Shown: piece after piece, positions 34,583-45,918 of the stretch | How the letters are laid out: each line of letters begins with the position of its first letter | How positions within the stretch are numbered: the first letter of the stretch is position 1 | Assembly: GCA_973895155.1 (NCBI GenBank) | Contig: OZ316899.1 | Location: forward strand, 15,934,001 to 15,998,000 | Source: Marsupella aquatica | Lineage: Eukaryota > Marchantiophyta | Reading direction: 5' to 3' | DNA length: 64,000 nt | Made by a program: the position numbers and the translations under genes | Notes under the pieces: model-generated | What the model was told of the DNA's origin: nothing | The model's database searches: none | Seen by the model: only the letters and a program-made list of their open reading frames with translations

Positions 34583-35494
34583 CGGCGGAGTAGGAATAGA
34601 TTAGGATTAGGATTGGCTTAGTCAGGCTCTTGGGACAGGCACCTGCCTTAGGTACAGCAGCGCTGCCCTGCTGTCCAGCCTGCGTAGATTAGGATCTTCT
34701 AATAAGACACAGTCGTTTTCCGGCCTGACTGTCAGCTTAGTTAGGACCTTAGTCAGCGAATCTTCGGCGAGAGGACACCCCGTTCCTCGGCTCTTAGTAT
34801 TTAGTGCACCCCTCGGTAGAGGCAAGGGGGGGGGTTTTTAGTTTCAGAGTCGAACATCCGCGGGACATGCGGGGAGTCCCGACCTCTGGGAATGACAGAG
34901 TACCAAGGGGAGGGGGAAGGACTAAGCTCGCCGGGCGAGTGCGGAGCCGGGCTCCGTTGTAGTGTGCACCCTCGGCCTTGAACCTATGCATTCCAGGGCT
35001 GTCGTGTCAACTAAGTGTACGCATATGTTCCCTTTGTAGTAAAATCCTTTCCCATCATTTTCCTTCGTGTAAATCAAGATTGTATGCATGTGTGCGCATA
35101 TGTGTGTGGGCTTCTCGTATATGGGTGGCAGCGCCAGGCCGAACGCACTACCCGAGACGTGCATAGGGTGCAGCCTGCGGGTAAGTGGTTGCGAGCACGG
35201 GTTGAGGACCTGTATCATCGAATCCGGATCGAAGGCGGACAGCACGAAGGCTTAGAAGCCCTTAAGCCGGGGTCGATCCTGCTATCGACTAAGGTACGTT
35301 CCGGCGGCGGAACACAAACCATACCTAGGAGGTGTCCGTATTTAGCAGTATGCGCACTTAGCGCTAGTTTACGAGAATAAGGTGCATTACGTGCTTCCCT
35401 TCCTGCCCGAACCCTCAGATTTACGAGGGATGTGCCCGTCTAAGCTGAAGTCTGAGTTAAGGCCGAAGCCTACGACGTGACATAGCCTTTGTTT

Positions 35495-35512
35495 TGGCGC
35501 TAGATGGAGGGG
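35495..35512 (+). other. Primer-binding site of element B
   Basis: TGGCGCTAGATGGAGGGG, 12 bp inside the 5' LTR. The surrounding word TTTTGGCGCTAGATGGAGG is also found at the matching place in element A. I cannot name the priming tRNA. Confidence 0.65.
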
Positions 35513-35605
35513 GCACTCTACATATCGTAGAGGGGAGACATGTGCGTATTCACCTAGGCAGGATACATCAGGACGTAGTACTAACCATTGCATTTATATG
35601 AGTAA

Positions 35606-38600
35606 ATGCCCGTCACTCGTTCTCAAGCAGCTTACTTGAGGAGATTGACCAGCGAATGAGAAAGTGCAACCACAACAAGCTCCGACTCGTCGGGCTCGGA
35701 GGACTCGCAATCGTCCCGACGTATGAACATACCCCCGGGATCTTCGGGGTCCGGTTCGACCGGCCCTGCTGCGGTTCCACCACCACCACCACCACCACCA
35801 CCTATGGCAGCCGCTCCACCGGTGGCCCGCGCTGCTCAGGCGCCTCCACAAATATCGCAACGATCGAGATTTCATTATCGACCTTTCAAAGGGCGTCATG
35901 GGGATGATCCGGATGAATGGTTGGATGAGTTTGAAGCCACTGCTAAAGCTAATGGGGAAGACGCCATTAAGCTAACCGTCCTCCCGGGAGTGATGCGGGG
36001 AGAAGCTCGTCCATGGTACAACTCGTTACCACCCGGGACTACCTGGGCACAATTCCAAGCTGCATTGCTGCAGGAGTTTCGTGCCATTGGATCAGAACAA
36101 CGTTCTCTATTAAAGATTGGCCAGCTTCGCATGGGAAAAAAAGAGTCCCTGCGGAAATTCATTCAGAAGTTTCAGAAACTTGCGGCCAAGATCCGGCCCA
36201 GGCCAGGAGACGCGCTCCAGCTTACATGGTTCCTTCATGGTTTGCCCACGAATATGCAATTCTGGGTACGCCAGAATAATCCAATTTCAATGTAGGCGGC
36301 CATAGCGTGCGCCAAAACTTACCGGGAGTCCACCTATAACTCCCGGCGGAGCCAGCGAGCACGCCGCAGGAAGGGTAAGTACGAAACCTTCAGTGACAGT
36401 GACTCCGAATCGGACGACGAGAGGAAGAAGAAACGCAAGAAGAAGAAGAAACATCGTTCGACCTCGTCCAGCTCCGAGACGGAATCCAGTTCGGATTCAG
36501 CTTCAAGCATCGGATCCTCTACCTCCAGTTCATCAGGAAGTGACTTGGAGAGCGAAAGCCGGAGCAAAAAGAAGAAGAGACGAGTGAAGAAGGAGGGGAA
36601 GATTAAACCCCGGGCGCGAAGAACGATACCAGATCCAAAGGCTGCCGAAGCAGACAAGCTGAACGAAATCACGGATCGACTCAAAGCACTGTCAGTACAT
36701 CTTGCAGAAAAGCCGGTGGAGAAGAAGAAGCCATCTGAGATTCGAACCCATGCGTGGTGTTCAAAGTGCTTCCAATCCGGCCATGTGGTGCAGGAATGCC
36801 CAAGGTGGAAGAACCGAGTTCACCAAGTAGAGCTGGATGATGTTGACAACCCGGGCCCCGAATCGGAGTCCACGGAGTATTTCTTTGAGGACCCTCCTGA
36901 TTCCGTGTACCAGATTTCAACGGTAGGTCCGCGTAATTTAGCGGGTAGAACTGCGTACCCCTACCCAAGTAATGGCCGGAGTTTCCAGGTTATCAGTAAC
37001 CCGAGCATCCCTCCTAAGCTAGGGATTTGGCGGTCCCCGGTTTGTTACAACTGTGAAAAGCCAGGACACTTTGCGAGGGAATGCACCGAACCAAGACGTC
37101 AGGGAGATGGCCGAGGCACCCCACTATGTCAAGTTTGCAAAACGGAGGCTCATTCCACGGCCAACTGCCCGTTGGTAATCGCTGCTCGAACGAGTGCGGC
37201 TAGACCGGCCCAGGCTGGACCAGTCACGAGCGATGCAGTCGTCCAAATGATTGCTGTAGAATGGCAAGATGACAACACCGAGTGGGTGAATCTGGTGGAC
37301 GTGGCGGAACACCCTAATCCATTGGATGAGGCCGAGTGCTACCGAGTGTCGACAAGGGCCGAACGGAAGGAAGAAAAGACGGAGGAGAAACGGAGGAAAA
37401 AGCAAGATACTACTCCGGTGCAGCCAGCGATAAATATACCCCCGGAAAAGGACGATGACTACCGAAGGGACGACCTGAAGCTGTTTTTCCCCCGCATCGA
37501 AGAATTGGTAAAGAAACAGCTGGAGGCTTACGAAGCTCGGGAATACCAGAAGGCAATCGATAAGGACATCAAAGCAGCCGAGACAGCCCGGCGTCAGGAG
37601 CAAGAAAAGCAAGATAAACAAGAGGAAGCCAAGCAGCAGCCAACGAAAGAAACAAAGGAGGACTATGATATTAAGGAGGACGTGAAGAGTTGCCCGGTTA
37701 CAGCGACGGTGGGGCAACTGCTGCAGAACAACCCACAGTACAGACGACAATTGAGGGAGTTGCTCATGGGTCGCCGAAGGAGGAGACTACCCCGAGTTGG
37801 GAGTGCGGACTGCAACATGATATGCGAGGACCTTGGAGCGCCGGACATCTCGATCGAAATTAATAACTGTACCATCAAGATGGTTCTTGTAGACGGAGGA
37901 GCGGGAGTCAACATCATGACTGAAGAAACGTCAGTCAAGTTAGGATACCTCACGTATCAACCCACGGCCCGAGCTATCAGATTAGCAAACGGGGCAAGGG
38001 TCCTCCCATTAGGCACGCTCACACGAGTGCTCACTCTGGTGGGAGGGGTAGAGTTCTATCTCAACTTCTTAGTCATGAGGCCGGTTCGTCCCTCCTCTTA
38101 TCCGGTTCTTCTGGGCAGGCCGTGGTTGTACGGTGGCCGCGTAGTCACGGATTGGGGAAAGAAGGAGCTACGGTTCGGGGAACCCACCGTACGGGTATCC
38201 TGGGCAATGGACGATTATCAGGGAGAAACCCCACAAGGACCCGAGGAATATGATTCGGAGACCTCGGAGGAAGAGGAACTCAATATGATCGAACTCATCT
38301 CGTCCCTATCCGAGGAAGATGTCTTCGGAGTTGAAGCAACCCGAGAAACACATCTCCTAAATTACCCGAGGGCTGCCATTGAGTCCACCCCAAGTACATC
38401 TACTATCGGGGATGAGGAAACGCACGAACAACTCGTCGAGACGGAGGACACGGCTCCAGCTAAGCAGGGAGCCGAGGCTACTCCTTCCATTTCAGAGCCT
38501 CGTAACCATGAACCAGCCCAACAACCGCCTGAGGCCGAAAACTCGAGACCGAGACATAAAAAGCGAGTCTCATGGGATCCGTCCATTCTGCAATTGGAGG

Positions 38601-41600
38601 AAGTAAACCCCATCCCGAGACCAATCCCGGTCCCACCCATGTACGGAGGGGTTCGGTTAGCTGAGCTTGACGCGAGCCTGGACCCAAGTCTGCGAAACCA
38701 GGTTGAAGTCATCAGGAAGGAGCACTACCGGAAGTACACTATTGGGATGGACAAATCTTTTAACCTGGGCCACGCTCTGACGGGGAAGGCTGAAAAATCC
38801 ATCCAAGCTTTGCTCAAGGAATATGAAGATGTGTTTGCATGGAGTCATCATGATTTAACAGGCGTCTCCCCCGAGTTGGGAGAACACACAATCGATCTGA
38901 ACCTAGGAGCCCATGCGGTACGACAGCGACAACGTCGCATGAATCCGAGGTACTCCATCTTAGTGAAGGAGGAAATTGATCGTCTCCTCGCCGCCGATAT
39001 CATTTACCCGGTAATGGCCAGCGACTGGGTCTCTCCCATTGTCATTGTACCAAAGAAGGGAGGTACGGATGGAAAACCTAAGATTCGTATCTGTCAGGAC
39101 TACCGTAAGCTGAATGACGCAACCCGAAAAGACCATTACCCATTACCATTCACGGATATGGTTCTAGATATGGTGGCCCGAAATGAAATCTATACATTTC
39201 TTGACGGGTATTCAGGTTATAACCAAATCTGGATTCGTCTCACGGATCAGCTCAAAACAACTTTCACTACGGAGTGGGGAACGTTCGCATTTCGGAGGAT
39301 GCCTTTTGGTCTGTGTAACGCCCCGGCTATGTTTCAGCGCCTTATGATGAATATCTTCCACGATTTCCTACGGGAATTTTTGGAGATATTTATCGATGAC
39401 TTTGCCATCTTCGGAACCGTTGCCATGCACCCCGAACACCTACGACGAACGTTGCAACGATGCCGAGATGTTAACCTCAAACTACATCCCGCCAAATGCT
39501 TCTTCGGGGTAGAGGAGGGGGTGTTACTCGAGCATCGTGTGTCCAAACGGGGCATTGAGGTGGACCAAGAGAAAGTTGCGGCCTGGATGGCGGTGGTGTT
39601 CCCCTTGGATCAAAAAGCAGTACGATCCTTCTTGGGCTGCGTAGGGTATTACCGCCGGTTCATTAAAGACTTTGCTAAAATTGCGTTGCCCTTAACTGAG
39701 ATGATGAAGAAGGACGCAGCGGTCGAGGAGACACCCCGGAGACGGATTGCTTTTGAGGAACTCCGTAAACGACTCACCACCGCGCCTATCATGGTCACCC
39801 TAGACTGGAATAAGGAGTTCCACGTGTATGTCGATGTGTCAGGGTTCTGTATCGGATCCGTACTTAGTCAGCTAGATGAGGATGGACGTGATCACCCCAT
39901 CTATTTCGCTAGCCGTCAACTATTTGCAGCCGAAAAGAATTATTCCCCCACTGATCGAGAAGCTTTGGGAATAATCTACTCGTGTAAAAAGTTCCGACAC
40001 TATCTGCTAGGCTACAAGGTCATTTTCCACACGGATCATGATAGCCTGAAGTACATGGTCAACAAAGCGGATGTGACAGGACGGATAGCCCGGTGGGTGC
40101 TACTTCTCCAGGAATTTAATTACGAAGTTCGGGTTCGGCCAGGAAGGGTACACCTCAATGCCGATTTCTTTTCACGACTGGACGGCGTACCAGTCGATCA
40201 GCCAATTGATGATATTTTTCCGGATGAGGAGTTGTTCCACGTGGGGGAAGGGACACCAACGTGGTACGGCTCAATAATCACCTTCCTTTTAACGGGCCGC
40301 ATCCCTGACGGCATCAATCAGGAGGCCGCCGCTGTGTTTTTACGGAAAGCCGGGCCTTACGTCATGATACAGGGTCACCTACATAAGGAAGGTATTAACG
40401 GAAAGTTACGACGCTGCTTAGAGTATAAGGAGACACTTATCGTGATACGGGCCCTGCATGAAGAAGAAGCTGGAGGCCATTTCGTGGCAGTTACGACAGC
40501 CCGAAAGATTCTGGACTCGGGGTATTGGTGGCCTACGTTGCATCGGGATGTACAGCGCTTCATTAAGGGCTGTGACTTGTGTCAGCGAGTGGGGGCCCCG
40601 AGGCGGGCTCATCATCACCCGCTCACATCTGTGCTTCCATTGGCACCATTCGAAAAATGGGGAATTGATTATATCGGACCGTTCACTCCCGTTACCCGAA
40701 GGTGAAGGTGCAGGTACATCCTATTAGCTATTGATTACTCCACCAAATGGGTCGAAGCGCGGGCTACGGTAAAGGACGACGCCGCAACCAGTGCCAGATT
40801 CTTATACGAACAGATTTTCACCCGATTCGGACCGCCCTTAGAATTGGTAAGCGACCGTGGAACCCACTTCCTCAATGACACCGTAGCCCAGCTTACGGAG
40901 CGTTACCTAGTCAAGCACCGCAAGACTACCCCATATCATCCTAAAGCCAACGGGATGGCGGAGAGAGCAAATGGTATCATTGGGAAGATCCTCAACAAAA
41001 CTGTAGCTGCGCACAAAACGGATTGCGATGATAAGTTGTACGCGGCGGTGTACTCGTATAATCTAGCTTACAAAACTACTACGAGTCACAGCCCGTACTT
41101 TCTGGTGTTTGGCCAACATTCGTTGGTGCCCGTCGAATTTGAAGTGCACACTCCACGGGTCAGCATTCGGGATTGCTTACCTGAATCTGAAAGTCTGTCA
41201 GACCGAGCTTATCAGATTGAAGCCTTGGAAGAAGCACGGCTACTGGCAGCTCGACACACCGTGAAGAAACAGGCAACTTCGAAAAAGCAGCACGACAAAG
41301 GACTACGGAGGGTCGACGTCGTGGCACGCGATCTAGTCCTTCTGTACGATAGTAGGTACATGCAGTTTCCAGGGAAGCTGCATACCCGGTGGTTGGGGCC
41401 CTTCCTTGTCAATCAGATCTACCGAAACGGATCTTTGGAGCTTGCGACGTATGCCGGCGATTTACTCCCCACGCGAATCAACTACGATCGTGTAAAAAAG
41501 TACCACCATCAAGATGACGACGCCGATAGCGATGTTCGCGAGGACGCTTCACAATTAAGCAGGGAGCTATGTGATGCCGCCGGTACGGCGGTTAATGAGT

Positions 41601-41602
41601 GA
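35606..41602 (+). CDS. gag-pol polyprotein of Ty3 element B (three in-frame stops)
   Basis: One frame of about 1,998 codons from ATG 35606 (MPVTRSQAAYLRRL, a start typical of plant Ty3 Gag). Gag: proline-rich segment, then a capsid-like region (HYRPFKGRHGDDPDEWLDEF ... WYNSLPPGTTW), a Ser/Lys-rich basic region, and three zinc knuckles (CSKCFQSGHVVQEC, CYNCEKPGHFAREC, CQVCKTEAHSTANC). Pol: protease with DGGAGVN (about 37892); reverse transcriptase (about 38900-39550) with FIDDF at about 39390; RNase H with VDVSGF (about 39829); integrase with an H-H-C-C zinc site (40476-40590) and core motifs WGIDYIGP, VSDRGT and NGMAERANG. The polyprotein ends 33 bp inside the 3' LTR. In-frame stops: TGA 35657-35659, TAG 36293-36295 and TGA 40703-40705; each could come from CGA or CAG by C to T. 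No frameshift was seen. It makes the retrotransposon's particle proteins and enzymes; this copy is probably inactive. Confidence 0.93.
41556..41569 (+). other. Polypurine tract of element B
   Basis: TTAAGCAGGGAGCTA-like sequence directly before the 3' LTR. Element A has TTCAGTGGGGAGCTA at the same place, followed by the same TGTGATGCC. Confidence 0.7.
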
Positions 41603-41927
41603 TTCAGTCTAACTGCGCTCGGCACGCGCGTTAGGTGGGTCTTAGGCCGCTATTATTAGCATAACGACAGTATTTAGGTAATCATTAGGGGTAGGACATC
41701 ATTAGGCAATAAGGGGGACTTCAGGTTTGGGCTGGCGGCGGGTCGCTATTCGCACACCCGGGTTACGAGCGTGGAGGGGCCCCTCCCTCGGGTCCGTATA
41801 ACGAACTTAAGGAAGCGGCCACTGACGCACGCTGACTCAGACCGGCGGAGTGGCCTGTACACCACAAGCGTGAGCGGTTCAACCTATGGGCGTCGAGGAG
41901 ACGTCGGGGATCGACAAGCCCTCAAAG

Positions 41928-41935
41928 TATAAAAG
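41928..41935 (+). promoter_or_regulatory. LTR TATA box (element B, 3' LTR)
   Basis: TATAAAAG, 108 bp before ATG 42036. It could drive a separate transcript of the LTR ORF from the 3' LTR. Confidence 0.7.
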
Positions 41936-42035
41936 GGGAGCCAACCCTTTGTAGTGCACCAGTCCATCAGTCCGCGCGCCAGCTTCGACCCCTGCTCTCT
42001 CGTTCTCTCTAGGTCGCCACTACTATCTCCTCTGA

Positions 42036-44684
42036 ATGTCGCACACGATCCTCTCCAGCTCGGCCATTCGATTATGGACGCAGTTCCTATCTACCGGAAG
42101 GCACTTGGCCGATTCATTGAAACACGCCAACCCGCGCCGATACGAGATCGAACGCAAATACGAGAGAGCCATCCGCCTAGCAGGACGACACCACTACGTC
42201 CTTAACTTTGACTACCCGTCTCAGAGCGAGCTTTATCGACCAGCTGAGGTATCTGGGTACTTCTTCAACGGAGACAAATATATCGGGTTCTGGGAAGCAT
42301 TGCTTCGGCTTCCGGACGAGGTCTTCAATATCCCGGGTACAATCGACCTGCAGCGACATCACTTCGACCACATCCCTGCCCAGGTTCGGGCTGTCATTAA
42401 CGGCGAGTCCAGTACCAACCGTTCGACAAGGGCGTCCGCACTCGCTTCGGAGAACTTCTACCAGCACCTGCAGAGCTTCATGGGAACTCGGCCATCAACC
42501 AACATGACCAACTCAGCCGGACCTGTACCCGTACCCGTACCCGTGCCCATGCAACCCCAGCCTCAACTTCAGCTTCAGCCTCAGCCGCAGCCTAGCCAAA
42601 CCCCACCACCTATCACCCAGCCAGCACAGGTACGCTCCGTCATCAACGCTGTGGATCTTAGCGATGACGACGAGGCTACCCCACCCTTGACCAGGCGGCC
42701 CAGAGGAACAAGCGCGCGGGGGGCCGACACTATATCGTCCCCACCCCCTGCTCTGACCCCAGGAGCGGCCCCAGCAGACAACATAGTGACCGTGGCCGCC
42801 CCGGGCCCGTTACCAACCGCAGTGGCACTCCCCAGGCCCGATCGGGAGGATGGGGAAGTATCACCTTCCCCGAGTTAGTCACGGGGAAAGAAGAGGAAGG
42901 AATCCGCGACTGCATCCGGGTTACCGTTGGCCACGGTAGCCGTAGCCAAGGTGACGATGCATCGCATGGGGGAAAATGTTCATAGCAACATCCTCCATCC
43001 CAAGCATGCGGTGTACCTGAAGACTCAGGGATTTGAGCACCTCACCTCTCTCCCCTGGAACACTTGCAGGTACTACGGGGAGGACATGACAGAATTCGTC
43101 AAGAATTATGACGACGTACGTCAACAGACTCGGCTGCAGGGAAGGAATATGTCCCTCACAGAAGAACGGCTCAAGATGATCTTCGGGTTACCCGAAGGTG
43201 ACCATCGAGTCGAATCACGGGCTCCCGGGGGCAAGGGGGCCAAGTACCAATCTTCAAGTTTTCCCTCAGAGGGATCAGTAGACAACGGGTTCGTGATGAG
43301 GACTTGCCTCATGCCCGAGATAGCTGAGCGGCTGGAGTTCCAGAGGTACGCTCTCCACATGATGGAACCCCGGGGGGAGATCTCCGCCGCCCAGGTTATC
43401 CAGGTCGAGAACTATCGACCTAGGAAATGGGCGTCGTACTTCGCTAAGAAATTCCATGAAGAGATGGAGCGGCGAAGGAAGACGCTGTACATTGGCGGGA
43501 AGGCGTATTTCGCTAGCCATATCGAAATCATTCTTGAGTGGTACGCCCGGTTTGATCGACGAACCCTTCCCCGCATCAACGTTACAAAGCTGGTCCCAAC
43601 TAGGTGGGTTTTTCCGGCATTGGAGAGACGGCCCCAACCCGAGGCCCGAAGTCCAGTGGACACGCCAGCTTCACCCACCCCACCTCCACAAATAGCTGTA
43701 ATCGTAACCGAGGAGGCGTCGGAGGGGTCGGTCGTCGCAACCGTTGATGCGACCCAACTAACCGGGCTAAGTACAGAAGTTGGTACGGCAGAGGTCTTAC
43801 CCGAACCCGGGTCTCCCAAGGACCCGCCGGTGGCAATTCCGGAGAACCGGACATCGCTGCAGGAGGACACTCCAGCCCCTTCCAACGTTATGTCCCCAGG
43901 GCTGGACGTCACTGCCCCGGCCCCTGCGCGTGTTGATGTCTGCCCGTGCCCAAATCCGGACAGGCACAACTTGGACCACCCGGAACTCTTCGTACAGGGT
44001 ACGTTTCTGAACGGGCTTCTGGGAGATTTCTCTCATCAAATTGCCCGGGATACCGGGGAGTTCATGGCCCGGAAGGTAGCCTGTTTCTTCAATCAGGAGT
44101 TGGTTGCCGCCGTAAAGGCAGGTCGGGCCCAGTCGGAGGCCCTTCAGAGGATAGAGCGGTACCGGGTGGAGTCCGTGTACCTAAAGAACAAAGTGGCGGC
44201 TCAAGAGGCTGAGCTTCTGCAACTACGACCCAAGGTTGCAGCCGCCGATGAGTTGTTAGCAAAGGCGTACGCTCTTACCGCCCTAGCCGAACAGGCCAAA
44301 GCTGGGAACGAGGCCGAGATTACACGACTCCGGAACCAGATTGACAGTTTGAAGAAACAAGCTGTCACCTGGCAGAAAGACCTGGAGGAGGCCGAGGAGC
44401 GAGCCCAGCGGGACGCGACGGAGATAGCCACGCTGCAGGCCGAGATGGCGCGGCTCCAAACCGAGGCCGAGAAGCAGGACCAGCTGGCGAGTAAACTGAC
44501 TAGCGACGCCCAGCAGCTGGAGGAGGCATGTCAGGAGGCAGCAGAGGAGACGGGCGCGGCGAGGCGAGAGAACGAATCTCTGCTGGACCAGGTCCAGCTC
44601 CTCAAAGCGGACAATGACAGGCTTCGAAGGCAGCGGGATGGCCGTTCCCATTCGGGCGGCTCTGGCAAGCGTGCCAGGCATTAG
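42036..44684 (+). CDS. LTR-encoded coiled-coil protein of element B (3' LTR copy; one in-frame TAG)
   Basis: About 882 codons in one frame from ATG 42036 to TAG 44682-44684, interrupted only by TAG 42876-42878. Segment 1 (residues 1-135) is globular and contains RKYERAIRLAG and FWEALLRLPDEVF. Then comes a low-complexity PV/QP-rich linker (VPVPVPVP, QPQLQLQPQPQPQ) and, just after the TAG, a basic GKKRKES that could be a nuclear signal. Segment 2 (from 42927) holds GFEHLTSLPW, LTEERLKMIFGLPEG and AAQVIQVENYRPRKWASYF. A Pro/Thr-rich linker follows, then about 200 residues of heptad-rich coiled coil (LRNQIDSLKKQAVTWQKDLE) and a basic C-terminus. I recognise no enzyme motif. The LTR ORF of element A has the same order of segments and matching blocks, so the protein is conserved beyond one family. 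A structural or RNA-binding accessory role is only a guess. The TAG could be a defect or a read-through site. Confidence 0.75.
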
Positions 44685-45586
44685 CGGCGGAGTAGGAATA
44701 GATTAGGATTAGGATTGGCTTAGTCAGGCTCTTGGGACAGGCACCTGCCTTAGGTACAGCAGCGCTGCCCTGCTGTCCAGCCTGCGTAGATTAGGATCTT
44801 CTAATAAGACACAGCCGTTTTCCGGCCTGACTGTCAGCTTAGTTAGGACCTTAGTCAGCGAATCTTCGGCGAGATGACACCCCGTTCCTCGGCTCTTAGT
44901 ATTTAGTGCACCCCTCGGTAGAGGCAAGGGGGGGTTTTAGTTTCAGAGTCGAACATCCGCGGGACATGCGGGGAGTCCCGACCTCTGGGAATGACAGAGT
45001 ACTAAGGGGAGGGGGTAGGACTAAGCTCGCCGGGCGAGTGCGGAGCCGGGCTCCGTTGTAGTGTGCACCCTCGGCCTTGAACCTGTGCATTCCAGGGCTG
45101 TCGTGTCAACTAAGTGTACGCATATGTTCCCTTTGTAGTAAAATCCTTTCCCATCATTTTCCTTCGTGTAAATCGAGATTGTATGCATGTGTGCGCATAT
45201 GTGTGTGGGCTTCTCGTATATGGGTGGCAGCGCCAGGCCGAACGCACTACCCGAGACGTGCACAGGGTGCAGCCTGCGGGTAAGTGGTTGCGAGCACGGG
45301 TTGAGGACCTGTATCATCGAATCCGGATCGAAGGCGGACAGCACGAAGGCTTAGAAGCCCTTAAGCCGGGGTCGATCCTGCTATCGACTAAGGTACGTTC
45401 CGGCGGCGGAACACAAACCATACCTAGGAGGTGTCCGTATTTAGCAGTATGCGCACTTAGTGCTAGTTTACGAGAATAAGGTGCATTACGTGCTTCCCTT
45501 CCTGCCCGAACCCTCAGATTTACGAGGGATGTGCCCGTCTAAGCTGAAGTCTGAGTTAAGGCCGAAGCCTACGACGTGACACGTTG

Positions 45587-45918
45587 CCATGACAATCATC
45601 CCAATTATCTACTTCAAGGGAAGGTGTTTATAATAGCGCCCGACGCTAGTATTTTGAGTGAGGGAGGAAAACGGTCATAACGGTAACATTTAACGATAAC
45701 TTATGAGTTCCATGTGTTTTACACTTCTTCTACCGCTTGATTTAGCTAATTAAGTTCTCCGCAAACATACGTTGGAATCCGCCAAACTTACGAGCTTCTC
45801 GCTTTAATCCAAGAGTTCTGCTGAACTCCACCCTCCTTCTAGAATATATTACACGTTGAGAGTTGATTAGAGTTCCATAATTTCATTGTACGATATTTTG
45901 TACGCTTCAGGAAGGAAG
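45587..45918 (+). other. Intergenic/promoter region of the MULE2 ParB-like gene
   Basis: Noncoding; joins 31463 of the left half when element B is removed. Holds one palindrome (45634-45648). No clear TATA box was identified. Confidence 0.5.

Larger units (their letters stand above)
31469..35482 (+). repeat. 5' LTR of element B
   Basis: 4,014 bp. U3 is about 0.36 kb (TATA box at 31827), so R plus U5 would be about 3.6 kb and contain the LTR ORF. Differences from the 3' LTR are mostly transitions. Confidence 0.95.
31469..45581 (+). mobile_element. Ty3 element B (14.1 kb), with coding 4 kb LTRs
   Basis: LTRs 31469-35482 and 41570-45581 start TGTGA(C/T) and end CGTGACA, with the 5 bp duplication CGTTG on both sides. 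The primer-binding site starts at 35495 and a purine-rich tract precedes the 3' LTR. The interior is one long gag-pol frame with protease, reverse transcriptase, RNase H and integrase in Ty3 order. The LTRs are nearly identical (a few dozen differences by eye over 4 kb), so it is much younger than element A. The long LTRs, DGGAGVN protease and TTGGCGC primer site point to the plant Athila/Tat side of Ty3, not the chromoviruses; no chromodomain is seen. Confidence 0.95.
41570..45581 (+). repeat. 3' LTR of element B
   Basis: 4,012 bp, same ends as the 5' LTR, followed by CGTTG (45582-45586). It carries the better-preserved copy of the LTR ORF. Confidence 0.95.

Noticed and set aside
35495-35512. 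GGCGCTAG in the primer-binding sites of A and B as a MULE2 palindrome site
   Set aside because: Only a half-site, explained by the primer block; the other arm is absent in both elements.
37124-37750. Minus-strand 208-codon frame inside gag-pol of B
   Set aside because: Antisense of the gag zinc-knuckle and linker region; no independent support.
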